A DNA stretch of 64,000 nt from PCRC01 sp017848435 (GTDB lineage Bacteria > Pseudomonadota > Gammaproteobacteria > Burkholderiales > Burkholderiaceae_C): assembly GCA_965284315.1 (NCBI GenBank), contig OZ260072.1:992001-1056000 (forward strand), in the 5' to 3' direction. Made by a program: the position numbers and the translations under genes. Each line of letters opens with the position of its first letter. The stretch's first letter is position 1. Below the pieces are notes generated by a model. It made no database searches. It saw nothing but the letters and a program-made list of their open reading frames with translations, and was not told the origin of the DNA. Positions 17,105 to 25,818 of the stretch are shown in pieces.

Positions 17105-17122
17105 TTGTCGTTGAAACGACAA
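17105..17122. promoter_or_regulatory. perfect 18-bp palindrome, likely operator of the Crp/Fnr regulator
   Basis: TTGTCGTT-GA-AACGACAA has two perfect 8-bp arms. It lies 62 bp from the regulator start and 85 bp from the acyl-CoA ligase start. The TTG...CAA edges recall Crp/Fnr-class sites, but the arm length and spacing differ from the Fnr (TTGAT-N4-ATCAA) and Crp (TGTGA-N6-TCACA) consensus. Confidence 0.6.
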
Positions 17123-17206
17123 AACAACGTCAAACACTTGCATACGATACGCCCATTCCCGTCTGCACCGCTGACGGGCGACCCACTTTGAATGCAAGGA
17201 AACGGG

Positions 17207-19153
17207 ATGCAGAGCACGTTCCCCCAGTTGTTGTTGAAACATGCCAGCGAGCGCCCTGACGCGCCCGCCATGCGCGAGAAAATTTTCGGGATCTGGCAGA
17301 CGCGGAGCTGGCAGGACATGGCCACGCTGGTGGCGCATGTGGCCGGTGGCCTGCACCTGGCAGGCCTGCAGCGCGGCGAGCACATGGTGCTGATCGGTTC
17401 CAACCGCCCACGCCTGTACGCCACCATGCTGGCGATCCAGTCGCTCGGCGCGATTCCCGTGCCGCTGTACCAGGACGCGGCCGGTCCCGAATGTGTGTTC
17501 CCCATCAACAACACCGGCACCCGGTTTGCGATGGTGGAAGACCAGGAGCAGGTCGACAAGCTGCTGGAGATCCGCGCGGCCTGCCCGGCCATCGGCCACA
17601 TTTACTACGACGAGCCGCGCGGCCTGCGCAACTACAGCGAAACCGGCCTGGCTTCGCTCGATTCGCTGATTGAAGCCGGCAAGGCTTTTGCCGCCAGCAA
17701 TCCGGGCTTCTTCAAGGCCGAAATCGCCAAAGCGGTCGAGACCGACGTGGCCGCGATGTTCTACACCTCGGGCACCACCGGCAACCCCAAGGGCGTGGTG
17801 CACACCCACTTCACGCTGCTCAACCGCGGCAAGGCCGCCGCCGATTTTGACCACCTCGGCCCGAACGAAGACGTGCTGGCTTATTTGCCACCGGCCTGGA
17901 TTGGCCAGAACATCTTCTCCTACGCCCAGTGGCTGGCTTGCGGCTACGTGGTGAACTGCCCCGAGTCGGCCGCCACCGTGACGATCGACCTGAAGGAAGT
18001 GGGCCCGACCTACTACTTCGCCCCGCCCCGGGTGTTTGAAGGCCTGCTGACCAGCGTGATGATCCGCATGGAAGACGCTGGCGCCCTCAAGCGCAAGATG
18101 TTCCATGCCTGCATGGCCGTGGCCAAGCGCGTGGGCCCGGCGCTGATGGACGGCCTGCCGGTCAGCGCGATTGACCGGCTCAAGTACACGCTCGGCGACT
18201 TCATGGTCTACGGCCCGCTGCGCAACAACCTGGGGCTCAGCCGCGTCAAGGTGGCCTACACCGCCGGCGAGGCCATTGGCCCGGACCTGTTCACCTTCTA
18301 CCGCTCCATTGGCATCAACATGAAGCAGTTGTACGGCTCGACCGAAACCGCCGTGTTCGTCTGTGTGCAGCCCGACAACCAGGCCCGCGCCGACACCGTG
18401 GGCGTGCCACTCGCCGGCGTGGAGATCAAGGTCGCCGCCAATGGCGAGCTGATGGTCAAGTCGCCCGGCCTGCTGAAGGAGTACTACAAAAACCCCGAGG
18501 CCACCGCCGAAGTGCTCACCGCCGATGGCTGGTACCACACCGGTGACGCCGGCTTCCTGGACAACGAAGGCCACCTGAAGATCATCGACCGCGCCAAAGA
18601 CGTGGGCCGCATCATGGGTGGCCCGAACGACGGCGCCATGTTCGCGCCCAAGTATGTGGAGAACAAGCTCAAGTTCTTCTCGCACATCAAGGAAGTGGTG
18701 GCGCTGGGCGACAAGCGCGAGTACGCCTGCGTGATGGTCAACATCGACCTCGACGCGGTGGCCAACTGGGCCGAGCGCCGCAACCTGCCCTACGCCGGCT
18801 ACGCCGACCTGGCGCAGAAACCCGAGGTCTATGGCCTGATCAAGGAATGCGTGGAACAGGTCAACGCCGACCTGAGCCGCGACGCCATGCTGTCGGGCAG
18901 CCAGGTCAGCCGCTTCCTGGTGCTGCACAAGGAACTGGACGCCGACGATGGCGAACTGACCCGCACCAACAAGGTCCGGCGCGGCTTCATTGCCGAAAAA
19001 TACCAGCCGCTGGTGGATGCGCTGTACGGCGGCAAGACCGAGCAGTACATCGAAACCCAGGTCAAGTTCGAGGATGGCCGCACCGGCAGCATCAACGCGA
19101 ACCTGAAGATCGTCGACGTCAAAACCTTCAAGCCGGTCAAAGCAGCCGCCTGA
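17207..19153 (+). CDS. AMP-dependent acyl-CoA ligase (long-chain/aryl type)
   Basis: This 648-residue ligase activates a carboxylic acid to its CoA thioester through an acyl-AMP. The P-loop motif is FYTSGTTGNPKGVVHTH, the A5 motif is QLYGSTETAVFVC and the A7/A8 motifs are DGWYHTGDAGFLDNEGHLKIIDRAKDVG. ATG 17207 follows AAGGA; an in-frame TTG at 17192 is less likely. It is the first gene of a rightward operon encoding a complete Liv-type importer, so its substrate is probably what the importer brings in (fatty, dicarboxylic or aromatic acid). The closest class is FadD-like, but the true acid is unknown. Confidence 0.88.
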   Translation: MQSTFPQLLLKHASERPDAPAMREKIFGIWQTRSWQDMATLVAHVAGGLHLAGLQRGEHMVLIGSNRPRLYATMLAIQSLGAIPVPLYQDAAGPECVFPINNTGTRFAMVEDQEQVDKLLEIRAACPAIGHIYYDEPRGLRNYSETGLASLDSLIEAGKAFAASNPGFFKAEIAKAVETDVAAMFYTSGTTGNPKGVVHTHFTLLNRGKAAADFDHLGPNEDVLAYLPPAWIGQNIFSYAQWLACGYVVNCPESAATVTIDLKEVGPTYYFAPPRVFEGLLTSVMIRMEDAGALKRKMFHACMAVAKRVGPALMDGLPVSAIDRLKYTLGDFMVYGPLRNNLGLSRVKVAYTAGEAIGPDLFTFYRSIGINMKQLYGSTETAVFVCVQPDNQARADTVGVPLAGVEIKVAANGELMVKSPGLLKEYYKNPEATAEVLTADGWYHTGDAGFLDNEGHLKIIDRAKDVGRIMGGPNDGAMFAPKYVENKLKFFSHIKEVVALGDKREYACVMVNIDLDAVANWAERRNLPYAGYADLAQKPEVYGLIKECVEQVNADLSRDAMLSGSQVSRFLVLHKELDADDGELTRTNKVRRGFIAEKYQPLVDALYGGKTEQYIETQVKFEDGRTGSINANLKIVDVKTFKPVKAAA

Positions 19154-19160
19154 CACCAAC

Positions 19161-19943
19161 ATGAGCAAAATCATCGGCGACGTCATCCTCGACGTCCACA
19201 ACATCAGCCTGCGTTTCGGTGGTGTCAAGGCACTCACCGACATCTCCTTCAATGTGAAGGAGCACGAGATCCGCGCCATCATCGGCCCCAACGGCGCTGG
19301 CAAGAGCTCGATGCTCAACTGCATCAACGGCGTCTACACGCCGCAGGAAGGCAACATCAACTTCCGGGGCAAGACCTTCAAGCACATGAACAGCCGGCAG
19401 GTGGCAGAGATGGGTATTGCCCGCACCTTCCAGAACCTGGCGCTGTTCAAGGGCATGAGCGTGCTGGACAACATCATGACCGGCCGCAACCTGAAGATCA
19501 GAAGCAACCTGCTGATGCAGGCGCTGCGCCTCGGACCGGCCGAAAAAGAAGAAATCCGCCACCGCGAGTTTGTGGAAAACATCATCGACTTCCTGGAGAT
19601 CCAGGCCTACCGCAAAACCCCGGTGGGGCAACTGCCCTACGGCCTGCAGAAGCGGGTTGACCTGGGCCGCGCACTGGCACTGGAACCCAAGGTCTTGTTG
19701 CTCGACGAGCCCATGGCCGGCATGAACGTGGAAGAAAAGCAGGACATGTGCCGCTTCATCCTCGACGTGAACGACGAGTTCGGCACCACCATCGTGCTGA
19801 TCGAGCACGACATGGGTGTGGTGATGGACATCTCCGACCGCGTCGTGGTGCTGGACTACGGCAAGAAGATTGGCGACGGCACCCCCGACGAAGTCCGCAA
19901 CAACAAGGATGTGATCAGCGCCTATCTGGGCACGAGTCACTGA
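19161..19943 (+). CDS. livG: Liv-type ABC transporter ATPase, LivG subunit
   Basis: This 260-residue ATPase belongs to the branched-chain amino-acid/urea/aromatic acid transporter family (HAAT). Walker A is GPNGAGKSSMLN, Walker B is VLLLDEPMAGMN, and the LivG-type insert with ARTFQNLALFKGMSVLDNIMTGR follows. The signature is degenerate (LPYGLQKRVDLGRAL instead of LSGGQ), which is common in LivG. It starts 7 bp after the ligase and 17 bp before livH. It pairs with the LivF ATPase at 23558. Confidence 0.92.
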   Translation: MSKIIGDVILDVHNISLRFGGVKALTDISFNVKEHEIRAIIGPNGAGKSSMLNCINGVYTPQEGNINFRGKTFKHMNSRQVAEMGIARTFQNLALFKGMSVLDNIMTGRNLKIRSNLLMQALRLGPAEKEEIRHREFVENIIDFLEIQAYRKTPVGQLPYGLQKRVDLGRALALEPKVLLLDEPMAGMNVEEKQDMCRFILDVNDEFGTTIVLIEHDMGVVMDISDRVVVLDYGKKIGDGTPDEVRNNKDVISAYLGTSH

Positions 19944-19960
19944 GCACGGAGTAATCACAA

Positions 19961-20890
19961 ATGGCATTTTTTCTGGAAACATTGCTCGGCGGACTGATGG
20001 CCGGCATGCTGTATTCGCTGGTGGCTCTGGGCTTCGTCCTGATCTTCAAGGCATCGGGCGTCTTCAACTTCGCACAGGGTGCGATGGTGTTGTTTGCCGC
20101 ACTCGCCATGGCCCGCTTTTCGGAGTGGATCCCGCAGTGGTTTGGCATCAGCAGCCTGCTGGTGACCAACGCGCTGGCGTTCGTGATGGCGGGCGCCATC
20201 ATGTTCGTGGTGGCCTGGGCGATTGAGCGGCTGGCGTTGCGCCACCTGGTGAACCAGGAAGGCGCCACGCTGCTGATGGCCACGCTGGGCATTGCCTACT
20301 TTCTCGAAGGCCTCGGCCAGAACCTGTTTGGCAGCAGCATCTACAAGATCGACATCGGCATGCCAAAAGACCCGGTGTTCCTGATGGAATCGATCTTCCC
20401 GGGCGGCGTGCTGGTGAACATGGAAGACGTGATAGCCGCCGCCATTGCCGCCGGTCTGGTGGCTTTCCTCAGCATCTTTTTCCAGATGACCAGCACCGGC
20501 CGCGCGCTGCGTGCGGTGGCCGATGACCACCAGGCCGCGCAGTCGATCGGCATTCCGCTCAACCGCATCTGGGTCATCGTCTGGTGTGTGGCCGGTGTGG
20601 TGGCCCTGGTGGCCGGCATGATCTGGGGCAGCAAGCTCGGCGTGCAGTTCTCGCTGGCGTCGGTGGCCTTGCGCGCACTGCCGGTGGTGATTCTGGGCGG
20701 CCTGACTTCGGTGCCGGGCGCCATCATTGGCGGCCTGATCATCGGCGTGGGCGAGAAGCTGTCGGAAGTCTACCTGGGCCCCTTCGTTGGCGGCGGCATT
20801 GAAATCTGGTTCGCCTACGTGCTGGCGCTGGTGTTTCTGCTGTTCCGCCCCCAGGGCCTGTTCGGCGAAAAGATCATCGACCGCGTGTGA
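19961..20890 (+). CDS. livH: Liv-type ABC transporter permease, LivH subunit
   Basis: A 309-residue inner-membrane permease with about eight helices. The start (ETLLGGLMAGMLYSLVALGFVLIFKASGVFNFAQGAM) is the LivH hallmark: the N-terminal helix followed by FNFAQGA. The conserved VILGGLTSVPGAIIGGLIIGVGEK block marks the C-terminal half, and EKIIDRV ends the protein. It is followed 32 bp later by livM. Together they form the translocation pore of the HAAT importer. Confidence 0.92.
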   Translation: MAFFLETLLGGLMAGMLYSLVALGFVLIFKASGVFNFAQGAMVLFAALAMARFSEWIPQWFGISSLLVTNALAFVMAGAIMFVVAWAIERLALRHLVNQEGATLLMATLGIAYFLEGLGQNLFGSSIYKIDIGMPKDPVFLMESIFPGGVLVNMEDVIAAAIAAGLVAFLSIFFQMTSTGRALRAVADDHQAAQSIGIPLNRIWVIVWCVAGVVALVAGMIWGSKLGVQFSLASVALRALPVVILGGLTSVPGAIIGGLIIGVGEKLSEVYLGPFVGGGIEIWFAYVLALVFLLFRPQGLFGEKIIDRV

Positions 20891-20922
20891 TGCACGCCCA
20901 CCCAACGATTTGAGAGAGTCCC

Positions 20923-21999
20923 ATGTTCTACAGAGAAAACGGTCAGTTCAAGACCACCTACCGGTCGGACCAGCAGATCTTCCCGATCGCGCAGGACCGC
21001 ATCGCCATTGGCCTGATATTGGCGGTCGCCATCCTGGTCGTGCCCATGGTGGCCAGCGACTACATCTTCCGCGCCATCCTGATTCCCTTCGTCATCATGT
21101 CGCTGGCCGCGCTGGGTGTGAACATCCTGGTCGGCTACTGTGGCCAGATCTCGCTTGGCTCCGGCGCCTTCATGGCGGTGGGTGCCTACGGTGCCTTCAA
21201 CTTCTTCGTGCGCTTTCCCGGCATGCCGCTGATCCCCGCGCTGATTCTGGGTGGCCTGTGCGCCACGGCGTTCGGCATCCTGTTCGGTTTGCCGAGCTTG
21301 CGGGTGAAGGGCCTGTACCTGGCGGTGGCCACGCTCGCAGCCCAGTTCTTCAGCGACTGGATGTTCCTGCGCATCAAGTGGTTCACCAACAACTCGCCAT
21401 CGGGCGCGGTCTCGGTGTCGGAACTGCAGGTCTTCGGCATGCCGATTGACAGCGCGGTCAGCAAGTACTGGCTGTGCCTGGGCATCCTGATCGTGGTGGC
21501 CCTGCTGGCCAAGAACCTGGTGCGCAGCGCGGTGGGCCGCGAGTGGATGGCCATCCGCGACATGGACGTGGCTGCCGCGGTGATCGGCATCCGCCCGATG
21601 TACGCCAAGCTCAGCGCCTTTGCCGTCAGCTCGTTCATCATTGGCATGGCCGGTGGCCTGTGGGCCTTTGTCTACCTCGGTGCCTGGGAGCCAGCCGCGT
21701 TCTCGGTGGACATCTCCTTCCGCCTGCTGTTCATGGTCATCATTGGGGGCCTGGGCTCGATCATGGGCGCCTTCTTCGGTGCGGCCTTCATCGTGATTCT
21801 GCCCATCGTGCTGAACCAGTTGCTGCCGCTGATCGCAGGCATCTTTGGTTTCGAAATTTCCACTGCGGGCATTGCGCACACCGAGCTGATGATCTTCGGC
21901 GCCTTGATCGTCTGGTTCCTGATCGTCGAGCCGCATGGCCTGGCCAAGCTGTGGTCCATTGGCAAGCAGAAGCTGCGGCTGTGGCCCTTCCCGCATTGA
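20923..21999 (+). CDS. livM: Liv-type ABC transporter permease, LivM subunit
   Basis: A 358-residue permease. It has a soluble N-terminal extension of about 25 residues (ENGQFKTTYRSDQQIFPIAQD), then helices with NILVGYCGQISLGSGAFMAVGAYGA (LivM signature), AVGREWMAIRDMDVAAAVIGI on the cytoplasmic side and VIIGGLGSIMGAFFGAAFI. GAGAGT before ATG 20923 serves as a binding site. It is the partner of LivH. Confidence 0.92.
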   Translation: MFYRENGQFKTTYRSDQQIFPIAQDRIAIGLILAVAILVVPMVASDYIFRAILIPFVIMSLAALGVNILVGYCGQISLGSGAFMAVGAYGAFNFFVRFPGMPLIPALILGGLCATAFGILFGLPSLRVKGLYLAVATLAAQFFSDWMFLRIKWFTNNSPSGAVSVSELQVFGMPIDSAVSKYWLCLGILIVVALLAKNLVRSAVGREWMAIRDMDVAAAVIGIRPMYAKLSAFAVSSFIIGMAGGLWAFVYLGAWEPAAFSVDISFRLLFMVIIGGLGSIMGAFFGAAFIVILPIVLNQLLPLIAGIFGFEISTAGIAHTELMIFGALIVWFLIVEPHGLAKLWSIGKQKLRLWPFPH

Positions 22000-22118
22000 G
22001 GTCTTAACGGTGCAACAGGGCACACCGTAGTGGCAAGTCCTGATGCTTTTTTGACCAATTGGGTTTTTACTTCGGTGTCAGTTTTCAGCACTTCAACTTT
22101 TATTCACAGGAGAGACAA

Positions 22119-23450
22119 ATGAAGTTTCGCAACCTCGTCCTCGCAGCCACTGTTGTGGCCGCAGGGGCATCGTCGGTGGTCTCCACCAACGCCTTTGCCC
22201 AAGCCAAGGAACAGTTCTTCCCGCTGCTCTCGTACCGCACCGGCCCCTACGCACCCAACGGCACGCCCTGGGCCAATGCCAAGCAGGACTACATCAAGAT
22301 GATCAACGCCCGTGACGGTGGCATCAACGGTGTCAAGATCACGTTTGAAGAATGCGAAACCGGCTATGCCACCGACCGCGGTGTCGAATGCTACGAGCGC
22401 CTGAAGAGCAAACCCGGTGTCGCCGTGTTTGACCCACAGGCCACCGGCATCACCTTCGCACTGACCGAAAAAGTTGCCAACGACAAGATTCCATTGATCA
22501 CGCTGGGCTATGGCCTGTCGATCGCGCAAGACGGCAACGCCTTCAAGTGGAACTTCCCGTTCATGGGCAGCTACTGGACTGCAGCCGACATCCTGGTCCA
22601 GCACATCGGCAAAAAAGAAGGTGGCGTTGACAAGCTCAAGGGCAAGAAAATCGCCTTGGTCTACCACGACAGCCCGTTCGGCAAAGAGCCCATCCCCCTG
22701 CTGCAGGAACGCTCGCGCGCCCACGGCTTCGACCTGCAACTCATTCCGGTCACCGCCCCTGGCGTGGAACAAAAAGCCGCCTGGCTGCAGGTTCGCCAAA
22801 GCAAGCCCGACTACGTGATGCTGTGGGGCTGGGGCGTGATGAACTCCACCGCCCTGAAAGAAGCGCAAGCCACCGGCTACCCGCGCGACAAGATGTACGG
22901 CGTGTGGTGGGCAGGTGCCGAGCCTGACGTGAAAGACGTCGGCGAAGGCGCCAAGGGCTACAACGCACTGGCACTGAACACCTCCGGCCAACAGCCCAAG
23001 GTCATTCAGGACATCCTGAAGTACGTGCACGACAAGGGCCAGGGCACCGGCCCCAAAGACGAAGTGGGTTCGGTGCTGTACACCCGTGGCCTGATGATCC
23101 AGATGCTGGGCATTGAAGGCGTGCGCCGCGCGCAAGAGCGTTATGGCAAGGGCAAGGTCATGACCGGTGAACAGGTCCGCTGGGGCCTGGAGAACCTGGC
23201 ACTTGACCAGAAGAAACTCGACAGCCTCGGCTTCGCTGGCGTGATGCGCCCGCTGAGCACCAGCTGCGCCGACCACATGGGTTCGACCTGGGCCCGTGTC
23301 CACACCTGGGACGGCAGCAAGTGGAACTTCTCGTCCGACTGGTACGAAGCCGACGAGCAGATCATCAAACCGATGATCAAGGCCGGCTCCGAGAAGTACT
23401 TGGCCGACAAGAAGCTGACACGCCGCGCGGTTGCGGATTGCCAGTCCTGA
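22119..23450 (+). CDS. periplasmic substrate-binding protein of the Liv-type transporter
   Basis: This 443-residue type I periplasmic binding protein (Peripla_BP_6) begins with a clear signal peptide (MKFRNLVLAATVVAAGASSV ending near NAFAQ). It has the inter-domain ligand fold (GTPWANAKQDYIKMINARDGGINGVKITFEECETGY). It is longer than amino-acid LivJ/K proteins, like those for aromatic acids and other carboxylates. RBS: AGGAGAGA before ATG 22119. A 119-bp gap precedes it, and three hairpins follow it, both consistent with high expression of the binding protein. The ligand is unknown. Confidence 0.9.
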   Translation: MKFRNLVLAATVVAAGASSVVSTNAFAQAKEQFFPLLSYRTGPYAPNGTPWANAKQDYIKMINARDGGINGVKITFEECETGYATDRGVECYERLKSKPGVAVFDPQATGITFALTEKVANDKIPLITLGYGLSIAQDGNAFKWNFPFMGSYWTAADILVQHIGKKEGGVDKLKGKKIALVYHDSPFGKEPIPLLQERSRAHGFDLQLIPVTAPGVEQKAAWLQVRQSKPDYVMLWGWGVMNSTALKEAQATGYPRDKMYGVWWAGAEPDVKDVGEGAKGYNALALNTSGQQPKVIQDILKYVHDKGQGTGPKDEVGSVLYTRGLMIQMLGIEGVRRAQERYGKGKVMTGEQVRWGLENLALDQKKLDSLGFAGVMRPLSTSCADHMGSTWARVHTWDGSKWNFSSDWYEADEQIIKPMIKAGSEKYLADKKLTRRAVADCQS

Positions 23451-23460
23451 TCTGACTTGC

Positions 23461-23541
23461 GCCCTTCCTCCGGGAAGGGCCTTGCTGGCTCGCAGGAGCC
23501 AGCAATCGACAAGCCGCACCGCTGTACGCGGCTTGTCGATT
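23461..23541 (+). other. three consecutive RNA hairpins between binding-protein gene and livF
   Basis: Hairpin 1: GCCCTTCC-TCCG-GGAAGGGC (23461-23480). Hairpin 2: TTGCTGGCTC-GCAG-GAGCCAGCAA (23482-23505). Hairpin 3: 14-bp arms at 23504-23517 and 23528-23541 around a 10-base loop. None has a T run. They probably protect the 3' end of the binding-protein mRNA and lower read-through into livF. Confidence 0.8.
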
Positions 23542-23557
23542 GCTACACAACCACACC

Positions 23558-24367
23558 ATGACTGATAAAAACATCGTACTCAATGTCAATGGCATTGAAG
23601 TCATCTACAACCACGTAATCCTCGTGCTCAAGGGCGTCTCTTTGACCGTTCCCGAGGGCAGCATCGTGGCCATTCTGGGCGGCAACGGGGCGGGCAAGAC
23701 CACCACCTTGCGCGCGGTGTCCAACCTGTTGCGCGGCGAACGCGGCGAAGTCACCAAAGGCTCCATCGAGCTCAAGGGCGAGCGGATTGAGAACCTCTCA
23801 CCGGCCGACCTGGTGCAGCGCGGCGTGGTGCAGGTGATGGAAGGTCGGCACTGCTTTGCCCACCTGACCATCGAAGAGAACCTGCTGACCGGCGCCTACA
23901 CCCGCACCAGCAAGGCCGAAATCGCTGCCAACCTGGAAAAGGTCTACAACTACTTCCCGCGCCTGAAGACCCGCAAAACCTCGCAGGCCGCCTACACCTC
24001 CGGTGGCGAGCAGCAGATGTGCGCGATTGGCCGCGCATTGATGGCCAACCCCAGCATGGTGCTGCTCGACGAGCCGTCCATGGGTCTGGCACCACAGATC
24101 GTGGAAGAGGTGTTCGAGATCGTCAAAGACCTGAACGTCAAGGAAAAGGTCACCTTCCTGCTGGCCGAACAGAACACCAACATGGCGCTGCGCTACGCCG
24201 ACTACGGCTACATCATGGAGTCGGGCCGGGTGGTGATGGACGGTGCAGCCGCAGACCTGGCCAGCAACGAAGACGTGAAGGAGTTCTACCTCGGCGTGGG
24301 TGGCGGCGAACGCAAGTCCTTCAAGGACGTCAAGAGCTACAAGCGGCGCAAGCGCTGGTTGGCTTGA
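23558..24367 (+). CDS. livF: Liv-type ABC transporter ATPase, LivF subunit
   Basis: This 269-residue ATPase has Walker A GGNGAGKTTT, Q-loop region VVQVMEGRHCFAHLTIEENL, signature TSGGEQQMCAIGRAL, Walker B MVLLDEPSMGLAP and switch region LLAEQNTN. A basic C-terminal tail (KSFKDVKSYKRRKRWLA) extends beyond the usual LivF end and may contact the membrane or partners. ATG 23558 (MTDKNIVLNVNGIEVIYNHV) is chosen over an in-frame start at 23540 that lies inside hairpin 3. It sits after the hairpins and 12 bp before the PaaK-like ligase. Confidence 0.92.
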   Translation: MTDKNIVLNVNGIEVIYNHVILVLKGVSLTVPEGSIVAILGGNGAGKTTTLRAVSNLLRGERGEVTKGSIELKGERIENLSPADLVQRGVVQVMEGRHCFAHLTIEENLLTGAYTRTSKAEIAANLEKVYNYFPRLKTRKTSQAAYTSGGEQQMCAIGRALMANPSMVLLDEPSMGLAPQIVEEVFEIVKDLNVKEKVTFLLAEQNTNMALRYADYGYIMESGRVVMDGAAADLASNEDVKEFYLGVGGGERKSFKDVKSYKRRKRWLA

Positions 24368-24379
24368 GGAGACGTGGCC

Positions 24380-25627
24380 ATGACCGACTACTTTGACCCG
24401 CTCGAAACCCGCCCCCCGGCCGAACGCGAGGCCTCCCTGGTGGCCGCCCTGCCCTGGCTGATTGGTTTCGCCAAAGACAACTCCCTCGCCAACGCCCGCG
24501 TGTTTGCCGACGTGGACCCCAGCACCGTGACCAGCCGCGAAGCGCTGGCCAAGTTGCCCGTCACCCGCAAATACGAACTGCTGGAACAGCAACAGCTGCA
24601 CCGCGCAACCGACGTGTTCGGTGGCTTTGCCACGGTGCGCTACGGCGCCGGCATGCCGCGCATTTTTGCCAGCCCCGGCACCCTGTACGAACCCGAAGGC
24701 CACCGCCAGGATTACTGGCGTGCCGCACGCGCGCTGTTCGCCGCCGGCTTCCGGCCCGGTGAACTGGTGCACAACTGCTTCAGCTACCACTTCGTGCCAG
24801 CCGGTTCGATGATGGAGTCGGGTGCGCACTTCTTGGGCTGCACCGTGTTCCCTGGCGGCACCGGCCAGACCGAGCAGCAGGTGCAGGTGATGGCCGACCT
24901 CAAGCCCTCGGGCTATGCGGGCACACCGAGCTTCCTGAAAATCATTCTGGAAAAAGCTGCAGAGATGGGCGTGCCAGTGCCCAGCCTCAAAAAGGCCCTG
25001 GTCTCGGGCGAAGCCTGCCCACCAAGCCTGCGCGACTGGTTCCGCGAGCACGGCGTGGACGCCTACCAGTGCTACGCCACCGCCGACCTGGGCCTCATTG
25101 CCTACGAAACCCCGGCCCGTGAAGGCCTGGTGCTGGACGAAGGCGTGCTGGTCGAAATCGTCCGCCCCGGCACCGGCGACCCGGTGCCGGAAGGCGAGGT
25201 CGGCGAGCTGGTGGTGACCAACTTCAACCGCGATTACCCGCTGATCCGCTTTGGCACCGGCGACCTCTCGGCCGTGCTGCCAGGCACTTGCCCGACCGGG
25301 CGCACCAACACCCGCATCAAGGGCTGGATGGGCCGGGCCGACCAGACCACCAAGATCCGCGGCATGTTTGTGCACCCCGGCCAGGTGGCCGACATTGCCA
25401 AACGCTTCCCCGAAGTGGTGAAGGCGCGCCTGGTGGTCAGCGGCGAAATGGCCAACGACAGCATGACGCTGAAGGTGGAAACCGTCGGTGCACCCGATGG
25501 CCTCTCCACCCGCCTCGGCGACGCCATCCGCGACGTGACCAAACTGCGTGGCACGGTGGAGCTCGTCACCCCGGGCAGCCTGCCGAACGACGGCAAGGTG
25601 ATTGAGGACGCGCGCAGTTACAAGTGA
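24380..25627 (+). CDS. PaaK-like acyl/aryl-CoA ligase with altered P-loop
   Basis: A 415-residue member of the phenylacetate-CoA ligase superfamily. C-terminal features are recognisable (YQCYATADLGLIAYE, IKGWMGRADQTTKIRGMFVHPGQV, VVSGEMANDSMTLKVE). The usual SSGTTGKP phosphate loop is replaced by FASPGTLYEPEG, which may mean a different nucleotide handling or a subfamily-specific loop. ATG 24380 has GGAG 8 nt upstream, better than GTG 24374. It is the last gene of the Liv operon. Together with the first-gene ligase it suggests the importer brings in a carboxylic acid that is CoA-activated; phenylacetate itself is not proven. Confidence 0.82.
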   Translation: MTDYFDPLETRPPAEREASLVAALPWLIGFAKDNSLANARVFADVDPSTVTSREALAKLPVTRKYELLEQQQLHRATDVFGGFATVRYGAGMPRIFASPGTLYEPEGHRQDYWRAARALFAAGFRPGELVHNCFSYHFVPAGSMMESGAHFLGCTVFPGGTGQTEQQVQVMADLKPSGYAGTPSFLKIILEKAAEMGVPVPSLKKALVSGEACPPSLRDWFREHGVDAYQCYATADLGLIAYETPAREGLVLDEGVLVEIVRPGTGDPVPEGEVGELVVTNFNRDYPLIRFGTGDLSAVLPGTCPTGRTNTRIKGWMGRADQTTKIRGMFVHPGQVADIAKRFPEVVKARLVVSGEMANDSMTLKVETVGAPDGLSTRLGDAIRDVTKLRGTVELVTPGSLPNDGKVIEDARSYK

Positions 25628-25703
25628 GCCCCCACGGGCGCGCACTGTGTGTAGCGCCCTGCCCCCCGAGGGGGTCGCATTTTTCCTTGGGGCGGCCCGG
25701 CGG
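25628..25703 (+). repeat. GC-rich dispersed repeat, copy 1
   Basis: It contains CTGCCCCCCGAGGGGG and CTTGGGGCGGCCCGGCG, with CCCCC/GGGGG dyads. The same blocks occur at 32345-32420 inside the efflux MFP gene. This copy is intergenic, directly after the PaaK-like ligase. Confidence 0.75.
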
Positions 25704-25818
25704 AAAAATATCGCTCCCCCTTGGCCCATTCGAATCACCGCGCTAAGTATTTCCCGCGATGTGGGCGGCGGCCAGCGGCGCTACGATGGCAGCTAACTGA
25801 CCTCTGGAGACACACCCC

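Noticed and set aside
17044..17206. Canonical Fnr or Crp binding site
   Set aside because: Neither TTGAT-N4-ATCAA nor TGTGA-N6-TCACA occurs; the palindrome found has different arms and spacing.
17087..19327. Long open frame (746 codons) antisense to the acyl-CoA ligase
   Set aside because: It mirrors the high third-position GC of the real ligase gene; its translation is His/Gly/Val-rich without recognisable domains.
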